In this document: in pieces, positions 1-8,047 of the stretch
How positions within the stretch are numbered: the stretch's first letter is position 1
Layout of the letters: every line of letters starts with the position of its first letter
NCBI GenBank assembly: GCA_963827725.1
Contig: CAWHBM010000001.1
Span: forward strand, 124,001 to 188,000
Source: VAXT01 sp963827725
Lineage (GTDB): Bacteria; Actinomycetota; Thermoleophilia; Gaiellales; Gaiellaceae
Length of the DNA: 64,000 nucleotides
Direction: 5' to 3'
The notes under the pieces: model-generated
Databases searched by the model: none
What the model saw: only the letters and a program-made list of their open reading frames with translations
Told to the model about the DNA's origin: nothing
Position numbers and translations under genes: made by a program

Positions 1-1758
1 CTGATCATCGTCACGGTCGCGGCGCTGATCACGGCGCCGATCGGTTTTCTGGCCGGCATCGGGGCCTTCGACTACTGGGTCAAGTACTGCCTCGGCTACC
101 CGACGGAGCCCGAGGACCACTCCGGCCACGGCGCCCACAGCTGGCGGGACTACTTCCGGGTCAACACCGACCACAAGGTGATCGGCGTCCAGTACATCGT
201 GACGACGATCTTCTTCTTCCTGGCCGGCGGCCTGATGGCGATGATCTTCCGAGCCGAGCTGGCGAAGCCCGGGATGCAGTTCCTGGACAACCAGGAGTAC
301 AACGGCCTGATCTCGGTCCACGCGTCGCTGATGATCTTCCTGTTCGTGATCCCGGCCTTCGCGGGCCTCGCGAACTACGTCATCCCGCTGATGATCGGAG
401 CGCCGGACATGGCGTTCCCGCGGCTGAACGCGCTCTCCTTCTGGCTGCTGCCGATCGCCGGGATCATGATGCTCTCGAGCGTCGTCGTTCCCGGCGGAGC
501 CTTCGGAGCCGGCTGGACGGGCTACGCGCCCCTCTCGGTCGTCGGGACCGACGGCAACGTCTGGTTCAACATGGGCGTCCAGTGGGCCGGGGCGTCGTCG
601 ATCATGACGGCCCTCAACTTCCTGGTCACGATCATCACCATGCGCGCGCCCGGGATGACCTTCTGGCGCATGCCGCTGCTCGTCTGGGCGAACTTCACGA
701 CTTCACTGCTCGTCGTCCTGGCGACGCCGTTCATCGCCGGCTCGCAGTTCTTCGTCATGTTCGACCGCCTCATGCACACGAACTTCTTCGACTTCCACGA
801 CGGCGGCTACGTGCTGGGCTACCAGCACATCTTCTGGTTCTACTCGCACCCGGCCGTCTACATCATGATGCTGCCCGGATTCGGGATCGCCTCCGAGGTG
901 ATCTCGGTCATGTCGAGGAAACCGATCTTCGGCTACCGGCTGATGGCGCTCTCGCTCTGCGCGATCCTCGTCCTCGGCTTCTCGGTCTGGGCGCACCACA
1001 TGTTCGTCTCGGGCATGGCGGACTACCTGCGCGTGCCGATGATGATCACGACGCTCCTGATCGCCGTGCCCACGGGGATCAAGGTGTTCTCCTGGCTGGC
1101 GACGACGTGGGAGGGGCGGCTGAACTTATCGACGCCCATGTTGTGGGCGCTCGGCTTCGTCTCGATGTTCGTGATCGGCGGCCTCTCGGGGATCATGCTC
1201 GGCGCGGTCCCGATCGACATCCACACCTCGGACACGTACTTCATCGTCGCGCACATCCACTACGTGCTGCTCGGCGGCTCGCTGTTCACGATCTTCGCCG
1301 GGATCTACTACTGGTTCCCGAAGATGACCGGCCGCATGTACAACGAACGGCTCGGGAAGCTCCATTTCTGGATGACGTTCATCGGCTTCAACGCCACGTT
1401 CTTCCCGATGCACATCATCGGGGTGCAGGGAATGCCCAGGCGCGTGTCCGACTACGTCCCTCAGTTCAGCACGTGGAACATGGTGATCTCGATCTCCTCG
1501 TTCGCGCTGGGGGCGTCGTTCATCATCTTCCTCTACAACATGATCGTCAGCTGGCAGCGAGGCCCCGCCGCCGGTGCGAACCCCTGGCGAGCGATGACGC
1601 TGGAGTGGCAGGTCTCCTCGCCGCCGCCGATCTTCAACTTCGACGAGATCCCGCAGATCGTCGGCGGCCCGTACGAGTACGGCGTCGACGGAGCGCGGCA
1701 CGCGGTCTTCAATGGCGTCGAGGAGGCGCAGGAAGAGGAGGTGGTGCACACAACATGA
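1..1758 (+). CDS. ctaD: Cytochrome c oxidase subunit I, A2-type (5' end outside window)
   Basis: The reading frame is open from the first base, so the gene begins upstream; the GTG at 178 is an internal Val codon in the conserved 'TDHKVIG' start of the COX1 core. The product is the catalytic heme-copper subunit that reduces O2 and pumps protons in the membrane. Visible landmarks: an extra N-terminal hydrophobic segment, the 'ISVHASLM' heme-ligand helix, 'YSHPAVYI' in helix VI (Cu-ligand His and the cross-linked Tyr), and 'VAHIHYVLLGG' for the heme ligands and K-channel side. The usual 'HPEVYI' glutamate is Ala and is preceded by Tyr-Ser, the hallmark of A2-type oxidases. It overlaps the next gene by ATGA. 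It is in an operon with ctaE downstream; subunit II is presumably upstream of the window. Confidence 0.97.
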   Translation: MIIVTVAALITAPIGFLAGIGAFDYWVKYCLGYPTEPEDHSGHGAHSWRDYFRVNTDHKVIGVQYIVTTIFFFLAGGLMAMIFRAELAKPGMQFLDNQEYNGLISVHASLMIFLFVIPAFAGLANYVIPLMIGAPDMAFPRLNALSFWLLPIAGIMMLSSVVVPGGAFGAGWTGYAPLSVVGTDGNVWFNMGVQWAGASSIMTALNFLVTIITMRAPGMTFWRMPLLVWANFTTSLLVVLATPFIAGSQFFVMFDRLMHTNFFDFHDGGYVLGYQHIFWFYSHPAVYIMMLPGFGIASEVISVMSRKPIFGYRLMALSLCAILVLGFSVWAHHMFVSGMADYLRVPMMITTLLIAVPTGIKVFSWLATTWEGRLNLSTPMLWALGFVSMFVIGGLSGIMLGAVPIDIHTSDTYFIVAHIHYVLLGGSLFTIFAGIYYWFPKMTGRMYNERLGKLHFWMTFIGFNATFFPMHIIGVQGMPRRVSDYVPQFSTWNMVISISSFALGASFIIFLYNMIVSWQRGPAAGANPWRAMTLEWQVSSPPPIFNFDEIPQIVGGPYEYGVDGARHAVFNGVEEAQEEEVVHTT

Positions 1759-2582
1759 GCCATGTCCTCGTCGTCGCCAACGAGACGGTTGCCGGCCCGA
1801 GCCTGATCGAGGCGCTGAAGCGCCGCGCCGCCGACGGCGTCGATCTGATCACCGTCCTCTCTCCGGTGAGCCATCCGCACACGGCCTACGTCGTCTACGA
1901 GGACACGCGTCGGGCGGCGGCCGGGAGGCGCCTCGACCGGACACTCGCTGCGCTGCGCGAGGCGGGGATCGCGGCCCACGGTCTCGTCGTCGAGGCCGAT
2001 CCGGCTGACGCGGTGCGCGACGCGATCGCGATGCTCGAGCCGGCTCCGACCGAGATCGTCGTCTCGACGCACCCGAAGGAGCGCTCGGCCTGGCTGCGAC
2101 GGAAAGTGATCGATCGCATCCGCGATGCAGCTCAGGGCTTGCCGGTCGAGCACGTCGTCGTCGACCTAGCGTCCGAGGGTGGAGAGGCGAACGTGCTCGT
2201 GATCGCGAACGAGACGGTCGTCGCCGACCCGCTGCTCGCGCGGATCCAGGAACGCGCGGCGCGCTCGCCCGCGAGCTTCCTCATCGTCTGCCCTCAGAGC
2301 GATCCGAACCAGGCTGACCACCCGCAGGCCGAGCGCCGTCTGCGTAGAGCACTCGCGGTCCTCCGCGGCCAGGGGATCGACGCCCACGGCCAGGTCTCGC
2401 ACCCCGACCCGTATACGGCCGCAATGCAGGCAGTTCACGACGAGCGCATCGACGAGATCATCGTCTCGACCTTCGATCCCAAGCACTCGCCGTGGATGAA
2501 GCGCGACCTCGTCAAGAAACTGCAGAAGGACTCGAAGCTGCCCGTCGAGCACGTCGTCCTCTCCGAGGAGCCCGCCGGCTAG
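1755..2582 (+). CDS. Tandem Usp-like (universal stress protein fold) protein
   Basis: A 275-residue soluble protein whose ATG overlaps the ctaD stop (ATGA). It consists of two homologous domains of about 135 residues. Each starts with a 'VLVxANETV' strand-turn, has a middle 'AxLRxxGIDAHGxV'-type segment, and ends with 'EIxVST...SxWxxR' followed by 'LPVEHVV'. This is the alpha/beta Usp-like layout, but the glycine-rich ATP-binding signature of classical UspA is not evident. The same domain recurs once in the gene at 3342-3989, so the oxidase locus carries three copies. A role in regulating or assembling the oxidase is inferred from position only; no enzymatic function can be assigned. Confidence 0.8.
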   Translation: MSHVLVVANETVAGPSLIEALKRRAADGVDLITVLSPVSHPHTAYVVYEDTRRAAAGRRLDRTLAALREAGIAAHGLVVEADPADAVRDAIAMLEPAPTEIVVSTHPKERSAWLRRKVIDRIRDAAQGLPVEHVVVDLASEGGEANVLVIANETVVADPLLARIQERAARSPASFLIVCPQSDPNQADHPQAERRLRRALAVLRGQGIDAHGQVSHPDPYTAAMQAVHDERIDEIIVSTFDPKHSPWMKRDLVKKLQKDSKLPVEHVVLSEEPAG

Positions 2583-2744
2583 TGGCCCTCCCGGCAATCC
2601 TCGCCGGCTTCTGGCCCGCGATCACGCGGCGCCAGAGTCCACCCTCGCTCTTGCCAAGGCTGCGAGCCTTGGCCGCGAGCGAGTGCGGCCTCTGGCTTGG
2701 TGCTCGCGACCCAGAAGCTCGACAGCATCACCGGGAGGGCCACT
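2581..2744. repeat. 164-bp imperfect inverted repeat (long hairpin) between usp and ctaE
   Basis: The ends are a perfect 14-bp inverted repeat (AGTGGCCCTCCCGG at 2581-2594 and its complement at 2731-2744). Further matched blocks move inward: GCTTCTGG, CGCGA, GCCAGAG, CTCGCT. A perfect inner stem CCAAGGC/GCCTTGG closes a 5-nt loop at about 2655-2673. The two arms of about 80 nt match at roughly 70 percent or more. The left end overlaps the stop codon of the usp gene, and the right end contains the purine-rich GGGAGGG and a CTG that could serve ctaE. It could be a folded intercistronic mRNA element, a MITE/REP-like mobile repeat, or both. Confidence 0.8.
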
Positions 2745-3339
2745 GACAGCTCACGTAGAAGCTCATCACGGCCCGCCCACGGCGAACCAGAGCTCCCGTG
2801 TCGACTCGACGACGCTCGGAATGCTCCTGTTCATCGCGTCGGAGATCATGCTCTTCGGCTCGTTCTTCACGGCCTACTTCTTCGTTCGGGTCGTAAGTGG
2901 CACGCCAGAGTGGCCGCCGCACGAGTTCCACCTGCCCGTGTACGTGGCCGGGGTCAACACGCTGATCCTCCTCACGTCGAGCTTCACGATGCACTGGTCG
3001 CTGCAGGCGATCAAACGGGGCAACCGCGCAGGGATGAAGGCCGGTCTCGTGCTGACGCTGGCCCTCGGCCTGGCTTTCCTGCTCACCCAGGCGCGGGAGT
3101 ACTCCCGGATCGGGTTCGCGCCGAGCGACGGGGGTTTCGGCTCTGTCTTCTACGGTCTCACAGGCCTGCACGGAGCGCATGTCGCCGTCGGGCTGACGCT
3201 CCTCGCATTCGCAACGGTGCGTGCCTTTCGCGGGCATTTCACGCCCAAGGCGCATTGGGGCGTCGAGATTCCAGGGATCTACTGGCACTTCGTCGACGTA
3301 ATGTGGATTGTGGTCTACACGACGGTCTACATCCTCTAG
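2683..3339 (+). CDS. ctaE: Cytochrome c oxidase subunit III
   Basis: A short-form subunit III with about five membrane helices: 'TLGMLLFIASEIMLFGSFF' helix, 'LILLTSSFTMHW', a third helix after the polar 'IKRGNRAG', 'FYGLTGLHGAHVAVG', and the closing 'YWHFVDVMWIVVY'. It supports proton pumping and stability of subunit I in the membrane. The start is unresolved. GTG 2683 lies inside the inverted-repeat element and gives a Pro/Arg-rich leader unlike family members. CTG 2743 lies a few bases after GGGAGGG and gives a more natural start ('LTAHVEAHHG'). No ATG is available before the first helix. The gene after it starts 3 nt past its stop. Confidence 0.93.
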   Translation: MRPLAWCSRPRSSTASPGGPLTAHVEAHHGPPTANQSSRVDSTTLGMLLFIASEIMLFGSFFTAYFFVRVVSGTPEWPPHEFHLPVYVAGVNTLILLTSSFTMHWSLQAIKRGNRAGMKAGLVLTLALGLAFLLTQAREYSRIGFAPSDGGFGSVFYGLTGLHGAHVAVGLTLLAFATVRAFRGHFTPKAHWGVEIPGIYWHFVDVMWIVVYTTVYIL

Positions 3340-3341
3340 CC

Positions 3342-3989
3342 ATGATCAATCCCTTCCGGAGTGAGGCTGAGGCGTATCGCTTCCTTCTGCTGACGGTGGG
3401 GTACTTCGCGGCGATTGCGATCGCCGCGCTGGTGCTGGGGAAGTGGGCCGGGCTCGTCGTCTTCGCGCTCCTGACTCTCGCCGGCCTCGTCTACCTCTTT
3501 CGCGGGCGGCGCGCCGAGCCGCCGAGGCAGGCGGTCGCCTCGCGGGGTGGCGGCGAGAACGAGCGGCGCATCCTCGTGATCGCGAACGAGACAGTCGGCG
3601 GCGGCCCGCTTCGAGACGAGATCCGCCGCCGCTCGGAGGGCTTCGACGAGCACGTGCTGGTCGTCTGCCCTGCGCTCAACTCCCCCATGAAGCACTGGGC
3701 ATCAGACGAGGACGACGCGCGAGCCCAGGCACAGGTGCGGCTGGATGCAAGTCTTGCCCGCCTTCGCGACGCCGGCGTGGATGCAAAGGGCGAGGTGGGC
3801 GACGGCGAGCCCCTCCAGGCGATGGAGGACGCGCTCCGGCTCTTCGGCCCCGACGAGATCATCATCTCAACCCATCCGGTGGGCCGCTCGCACTGGCTCG
3901 AGCGCGGCATCGTCGAAGCAGCGCGCGAGCGCTTCGCAGTTCCCGTCACCCACGTCGTCGTCGACCTCGAGGCCGAGGCGAGCCCCTAG
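3342..3989 (+). CDS. Membrane-anchored Usp-like protein of the oxidase operon
   Basis: 215 residues. The N-terminal third has two adjacent hydrophobic helices ('FLLLTVGYFAAIAIAALVL' and 'GLVVFALLTLAGLVYLF'), a pattern common in small oxidase-associated subunits (subunit IV-like). A basic linker and one Usp-like domain follow: 'ILVIANETVGG', 'EIIISTHPVGRSHWLER', 'VPVTHVVVD'. That domain is homologous to the two in the gene at 1755-2582. It starts 3 nt after ctaE, so it is co-transcribed. It may tether a nucleotide- or stress-sensing domain to the oxidase, but this is inference. It ends 2 nt from the convergent cytochrome gene, leaving no room for a dedicated terminator. Confidence 0.82.
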   Translation: MINPFRSEAEAYRFLLLTVGYFAAIAIAALVLGKWAGLVVFALLTLAGLVYLFRGRRAEPPRQAVASRGGGENERRILVIANETVGGGPLRDEIRRRSEGFDEHVLVVCPALNSPMKHWASDEDDARAQAQVRLDASLARLRDAGVDAKGEVGDGEPLQAMEDALRLFGPDEIIISTHPVGRSHWLERGIVEAARERFAVPVTHVVVDLEAEASP

Positions 3990-3991
3990 GA

Positions 3992-4684
3992 TTATTTCTG
4001 GTTCTTGATGAAGTCGACGAGGAGCTTCGCGTCGGCTTCTGTGACCTGACCCTTCTTGATGACTGAGCTCATGACGCCGGGCTGATAGCCCTCGACGATC
4101 TGCTTGTCGGGGTCGAGGATCGCGTCGAGCAAGTACTGGTCGTTTGCCATCACGGTCTTGCCGTCGGCGAGCTTGCGGGTCGAGCCCGCGACGCCCTTGA
4201 ACGTCGGGCCGCTCGAAGCCGAGCCGTCGAGCGAGTGACAGCCCTGACAGCCCAGCGAGACATAGAGACCCATTCCTCCGCTGCCGGCGACGACCCCCGG
4301 GCAGGCGTCCTTGTCCTCGGCCGTCGCGGCGGCGCATTGGGCGACGTAGGCGGCGACGTCCTCCGCGTCCTGCCCTTCCACGAGGTTCGCAGGCATCGCG
4401 CTGCCCTCGATGGGGAACCGGATCTGGTCGAGGACGACGTTCTGGATCGTGCTCTCCCTGATGCCCTCCTCTTTGGAGCGCATGAATGCCGAGTCCAGGT
4501 TCGGACCGATCACGCCCTTCGCGCCGGCGTCCTTCATCGTGTGGCACTGCCCGCAGCGCCCCTCCCCCTGGAAGAGCTTCTTTCCCGTACTCGCGTTCCC
4601 GCCGTCCGTGGGCCCACCGGTGCCGCAGCCGCCCGCGACGAGAAGGAGCAACCCGGCCAGGAGAGCGCCCGGGACGAGCCTCAA
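3992..4684 (-). CDS. Diheme cytochrome c lipoprotein
   Basis: About 230 residues from a TTG start one base after the stop of the upstream STAS gene (TAGcTTG), so translation is probably coupled. The N-terminus is a lipoprotein signal peptide with lipobox 'LVAGGC'. The mature part has two cytochrome c domains, with 'CGQCH' in the first and 'CQGCH' in the second. A 'CAAATAEDKDAC' linker may be disulfide-bonded. It is an extracytoplasmic electron carrier, plausibly feeding the oxidase encoded convergently, because no other acceptor is nearby. The partner is inferred from position. A much longer in-frame upstream extension exists but it overlaps the STAS gene and is low-complexity, so it was rejected. 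Confidence 0.88.
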   Translation of the reverse strand: MRLVPGALLAGLLLLVAGGCGTGGPTDGGNASTGKKLFQGEGRCGQCHTMKDAGAKGVIGPNLDSAFMRSKEEGIRESTIQNVVLDQIRFPIEGSAMPANLVEGQDAEDVAAYVAQCAAATAEDKDACPGVVAGSGGMGLYVSLGCQGCHSLDGSASSGPTFKGVAGSTRKLADGKTVMANDQYLLDAILDPDKQIVEGYQPGVMSSVIKKGQVTEADAKLLVDFIKNQK

Positions 4685-4685
4685 G

Positions 4686-5048
4686 CTAAGAGGACTGGCT
4701 GGAGGCGCCGGTCTTGGCGAGCGCCTCGTCGCGGGTCGGATAGATCGTGAAGACGCGGTCGAGCCCGGTGATCTCGAAGATCTTCGTGATGTTGCGGTCG
4801 CTGCAGACGAGCGCAAGCCGGCCGTCCTGGGCGCGCAGCCGCTTGACGCCACCGACGAGGACACCGAGCGTCGTCGAGTCGATGAATGTCGTGTTGGAGA
4901 AGTCGACGACGACGTCCTTGCCGCCCTGGCCGATCACGTCGAGCAACTGCTGTTTGAACTCGGGGGCGGTGTACAGGTCGACCTCCCCAGTCAGCGATAT
5001 GACGTAGGTGGCATCGTCGACCTTGTCGGTCTTCACGTCGAAGTTCAC
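4686..5048 (-). CDS. STAS-domain anti-sigma factor antagonist
   Basis: About 120 residues forming a single STAS domain (SpoIIAA/RsbV type). It contains 'YVISLTGEVDLYTAPEF' and the phosphorylatable-serine segment 'FIDSTTLGVLVG', and ends with 'VFTIYPTRDEAL'. Such proteins bind anti-sigma kinases when dephosphorylated and so release an alternative sigma factor. I chose GTG 5048 because GGAGG sits 5 nt upstream; TTG 5060 would add four residues and place that site inside the gene. No partner kinase or phosphatase is adjacent. The downstream cytochrome gene follows by one base. Confidence 0.9.
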   Translation of the reverse strand: MNFDVKTDKVDDATYVISLTGEVDLYTAPEFKQQLLDVIGQGGKDVVVDFSNTTFIDSTTLGVLVGGVKRLRAQDGRLALVCSDRNITKIFEITGLDRVFTIYPTRDEALAKTGASSQSS

Positions 5049-5072
5049 AGGCCCCTCCAAGTCCGCAGGAGT

Positions 5073-5945
5073 CTAACCCGAGGGAACCTGGCCGGCATTG
5101 GCCTGTAACTCGAGCAGCTTGATCTGCTGTCTGGCCTGCTGCGCCTCGGCGCTGTCCGGGGCGAGCTCGACCACCCGCGCGTAGGCCTTGACCGCGACCG
5201 CCGTGTTCTGGGCCTGATAGGCCGCCTGGGCGAGGAGGAGCTGCACGAGCACGTCGTCGGGATCGGCGCGGGCGATCCCCTGGTACAGCTCCGTCGCGCG
5301 CGAGTATGCGGTCTGGATGCCCGAGTACTGCTCCGTGAGCTTCTGGTTCGCCGCAGTGGTCAGCTCCTGGTCGATTCTCCCGGTGCCGAGCGCGCGCCCG
5401 AGGAGCGTGTTCTGCGGGAGGCCGAACACCGTGCCGCCCGTCGTGGCGGTCAGTTCCTCCTGGACGAGCGCCGCCTCTTCGCGGAGCGCCGTGGCCTGCC
5501 CCTCGTAGTCGCTCGCGAGCGTGCGCATGAAGTCGTAGTCCTTCGGCCGCGCTTCGAGGTAGCGCTCGCCGGCTGCGATCGCCTCGTCCGAGTTGTTCTG
5601 GCTGCGGTAAGCCTCGGACAGGTCCTTGTACGCGGCAAGGTTGCCGTTCTCGATCTTTTCTCGAGCGTCGCTGGCAGATGGGCCGCCGGTCCCGCCATCG
5701 GAGCGCTGGAAGAGGTCGCTGATCCCGCTGCCGCCGGTGCCGCCGATGCCGAAGGCCACGAAGCCGATCCCGAAGGCGAGCGCGAGGAAGACGAACATCC
5801 ACTTCGCCTGGCGTCGGAGCTTCGGGAAGAACATGTCGCCCTCGACTGCGCTGAACTCGTGCCGTGCGCTTGCAGGGGCGGCCGCACCGCGCGCTTGCGG
5901 CTTGGGCGTGGGACCTTTGTTGCGACGGGCGCCTGACCTGGCCAT
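5073..5945 (-). CDS. Membrane-anchored tetratricopeptide repeat protein
   Basis: 290 residues. A basic, Ala/Pro-rich cytoplasmic tail is followed by one transmembrane helix ('FVFLALAFGIGFVAFGIG'), a Gly/Ser linker, and extracytoplasmic TPR-like helices. These include 'AYKDLSEAYRSQNNSDEAI' and, at the C-terminus, 'PDDVLVQLLLAQAAYQAQN' with 'AVAVKAYARVVELAPDS'. It probably acts as a scaffold on the outer face of the membrane. It starts 6 nt below the stop of the deaminase gene and lies above the STAS gene, in one minus-strand run. No enzyme motif is seen. Confidence 0.85.
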   Translation of the reverse strand: MARSGARRNKGPTPKPQARGAAAPASARHEFSAVEGDMFFPKLRRQAKWMFVFLALAFGIGFVAFGIGGTGGSGISDLFQRSDGGTGGPSASDAREKIENGNLAAYKDLSEAYRSQNNSDEAIAAGERYLEARPKDYDFMRTLASDYEGQATALREEAALVQEELTATTGGTVFGLPQNTLLGRALGTGRIDQELTTAANQKLTEQYSGIQTAYSRATELYQGIARADPDDVLVQLLLAQAAYQAQNTAVAVKAYARVVELAPDSAEAQQARQQIKLLELQANAGQVPSG

Positions 5946-5951
5946 ACGTTC

Positions 5952-6953
5952 TTAGACTAGCTCCGCATGGGCGAGTTGGGTCCAGTCGAACTCTCTGCCG
6001 AGGCTCCGGAGCCGTTTGCGAGTCGCCTCGTCGCAGAGCGCGCCTGAGACTCCGGCCGCGTAAGCCGAGCGTGGATCGACGCCGAGTGACCGCGCGGCGT
6101 CGTAGTCACCTGTGAGATCGGTGTCGAACATGGCGGGGTCGTCGGTCGAGATCGAGCAGCGCACGCCTGCCGCGACGAGCTTCGGTAGCGGATGCTCGGT
6201 CAGAGAAGCGACCGCGCCGGTCCGGACGTTCGAGACCGGGGAGACGTCCAGGACGATTTCGCGTCGCGCCAGCTCGGCGACCAGAGCCTCGTCTTCGACG
6301 GCGCGGAAGCCGTGCCGAATCCGGTCGGCGCCGAGTGCATCCAGCGCTCCGCGGATGGAAGCCGGCCCCGCCACCTCTCCCGCGTGGGGCACCGAACCAA
6401 GGCCTTCGGACTTCGCCAGCGTGAACACCTCTGCGTACGGCTCCGGCGGGAACTGCGCCTCCAGGCCGCCCAGGCCCACTCCGACCACGCCGCGATCCCT
6501 GTACTTCGCCGCGTAGCGGACGACCGGCTCCGCCTCTTCCAGAGGGAAGCCTCGGACGATGTCGGGGGTCAGCCTGATCTCGACGTCGTGAAGCTCCCGA
6601 GCCTCCTCGGCCCCGTCGCAGTAGCCGGCGAAGATGTCGTCCCACGCAACCCCGCGCCTGACTCGCTCCGCCGGGGAGAAGATCCCCTCGAGGTAGACCG
6701 CTCCGTGCGCCGCTGCCTCTGCGGCGTAGTCGACCACGACCTGGCGAAAGTCCTCACGCGTTTGCAGAGCGTTCGTCGTCAGCACCCAGACCTCGATGAA
6801 ATGCTCGAAGTCCCGGAACTCGTACAGCTCACGCAGCCCCTCGACGGTGTCGACCGGAAGCGCGTAGTCGTTTCGGCGGGCGATCTCGAGCAGCGTCTGC
6901 GGCCGGACCGTGCCCTCGAGGTGGACGTGCAGCTCGATCTTGGGGTACGTCAC
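5952..6953 (-). CDS. add: Adenosine deaminase family protein (adenosine or aminodeoxyfutalosine deaminase)
   Basis: 333 residues of a metal-dependent amidohydrolase TIM barrel. Visible signatures: 'HVHLEG' near the N-terminus (zinc histidines), 'VPHAGE' (third metal His and catalytic Glu), 'PVSNV' and 'SISTDDPAMF' (Asp pair). This deaminates adenosine-like nucleosides in the cytosol. The 'PVSN' replaces the 'CPxSN' of classical adenosine deaminase and is also seen in aminodeoxyfutalosine deaminases of the futalosine menaquinone pathway, so the substrate is uncertain. No other mqn gene is in the window. GTG start overlaps the tatC stop (GTGA). Confidence 0.88.
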   Translation of the reverse strand: MTYPKIELHVHLEGTVRPQTLLEIARRNDYALPVDTVEGLRELYEFRDFEHFIEVWVLTTNALQTREDFRQVVVDYAAEAAAHGAVYLEGIFSPAERVRRGVAWDDIFAGYCDGAEEARELHDVEIRLTPDIVRGFPLEEAEPVVRYAAKYRDRGVVGVGLGGLEAQFPPEPYAEVFTLAKSEGLGSVPHAGEVAGPASIRGALDALGADRIRHGFRAVEDEALVAELARREIVLDVSPVSNVRTGAVASLTEHPLPKLVAAGVRCSISTDDPAMFDTDLTGDYDAARSLGVDPRSAYAAGVSGALCDEATRKRLRSLGREFDWTQLAHAELV

Positions 6954-7714
6954 GGCGTGGACGCGAGCCCGGCGACTCCGGCCCGTTTCCAGCGGCGTTC
7001 CATGAACACCGCGAGCCAGATCGAGAGCTCGAACAGGATGAGCAGCGGAATCGTCTCCAGCACGAGCGACACCGGGTCAGCCGTTGGCAGGAGGACTGCG
7101 ACGACGAACATGAGGATGAAGCCTGCCTTGCGGTTCCGGCGCAGGACGTCGGTCGACAGGACGCCCAGCCGAACGAGCGCCAGGATGAAGATCGGCAGCT
7201 CGAAGACGAGCGCGAGCGCGACGAGCATGAAGGCCGCGAACGAGTAGTAGTAGCTCGCCCGGATTTCGATCTGGTACAGGTGCGAGTCGTAGTTCGTCAG
7301 AAAATTGATCGCCGGGGGAAGAACGACCCAGTAGGCGAAGGCGATGCCTGCCGCGAAGAGGAGCGTGGAGATGGCCACGAAGATCGCGACGACTCGCTGG
7401 GCGTGCTCCTCGACTGCCGGCGCGAAGAAGCTCCAGAGCTGCCAGAGGATCACCGGCAGCGCCAGGGCGAACCCTGCCCAGAGGCTGACCTTGATCGACG
7501 TCGTGAGCGGCTCGAGGACGCCGAAGGTGATCGGTTTCTTGTCGTCGGGCAGCGGTACGCTCAGCCACTCGATCAGCTGCTCGTGGAAGATGAAGGCGAC
7601 CACGAAGCAGGCGGCGAGCGACAGGAGTGCGATCAGAAGCCGGCTGCGGAGCTCGTCGAGGTGCTCGACGAGTGACGCCTCCTCGCCGTGGCCAAGGCGC
7701 CGTGGCAGCCTCAT
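6950..7714 (-). CDS. tatC: Sec-independent protein translocase TatC
   Basis: 254 residues with six membrane helices. TatC signatures include 'VEHLDELRSRL' before helix 1 (signal-peptide-binding region), 'FAPAVEEHAQR' at the helix 2/3 boundary, and 'VVAVLLPTADPVS' in helix 5. It is the twin-arginine signal receptor of the Tat translocase in the cytoplasmic membrane. It lies 9 nt downstream of tatA, so the two form an operon. A purine-rich AGGAG abuts the ATG with almost no spacing, an unusual arrangement. The basic C-terminus 'MERRWKRAG' is normal for the family. Confidence 0.97.
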   Translation of the reverse strand: MRLPRRLGHGEEASLVEHLDELRSRLLIALLSLAACFVVAFIFHEQLIEWLSVPLPDDKKPITFGVLEPLTTSIKVSLWAGFALALPVILWQLWSFFAPAVEEHAQRVVAIFVAISTLLFAAGIAFAYWVVLPPAINFLTNYDSHLYQIEIRASYYYSFAAFMLVALALVFELPIFILALVRLGVLSTDVLRRNRKAGFILMFVVAVLLPTADPVSLVLETIPLLILFELSIWLAVFMERRWKRAGVAGLASTP

Positions 7715-7723
7715 CTCCTGGCC

Positions 7724-7948
7724 CTAGGAAGGAGGGTCGTCGCGCCGCGGAGCGGCCGGGACGGGAGTCTCTTCGCGTGCAGGCGGGATCTCCGCAGGCT
7801 TGTCGTCATTGCCCGTCACCGAGTCCTTGAACTCGCGCATCCCCCTGCCCAGCGAGCGCCCCATCTCGGGCAGGCGCTTGGGGCCGAAGACGAGCAGCAC
7901 GACCAGGAGAATGAGGAGCAGCTCCCACAGCGGAATCCCAAAAGGCAC
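7724..7948 (-). CDS. tatA: Sec-independent protein translocase TatA
   Basis: 74 residues from a GTG start. One short membrane helix ('LWELLLILLVVLLVFG') is followed by the TatA/E hinge 'FGPKRLPEMGRSLGRGMREF' and an acidic/proline tail. It forms the pore-like oligomer for folded Tat substrates together with TatC encoded just downstream. It is divergent from the suf genes, with roughly 100 bp between them that must hold both promoters. Confidence 0.96.
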   Translation of the reverse strand: MPFGIPLWELLLILLVVLLVFGPKRLPEMGRSLGRGMREFKDSVTGNDDKPAEIPPAREETPVPAAPRRDDPPS

Positions 7949-8047
7949 GTTCAGAGAGTAGCAGCGGGGGTAGTCAAAGACAGGTCAGCTACGATGGACA
8001 AAGCGGGGCGAAAAACCGCTCCGGGAAAGGGTTTTGGACCGCACAAA

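Noticed and set aside
1126..1749. Long antisense frames opposite ctaD, sufB, glnA and others
   Set aside because: High-GC shadow frames rich in Arg, Asp and His with no domain resemblance.
178..1758. GTG 178 as the ctaD start
   Set aside because: It lies within the conserved 'TDHKVIG' motif and the frame is open back to base 1 with a hydrophobic segment, so the gene starts outside the window.
582..2582. A 666-residue frame starting inside ctaD
   Set aside because: The first 390 codons are an alternate-frame shadow of ctaD. Real coding starts at ATG 1755.
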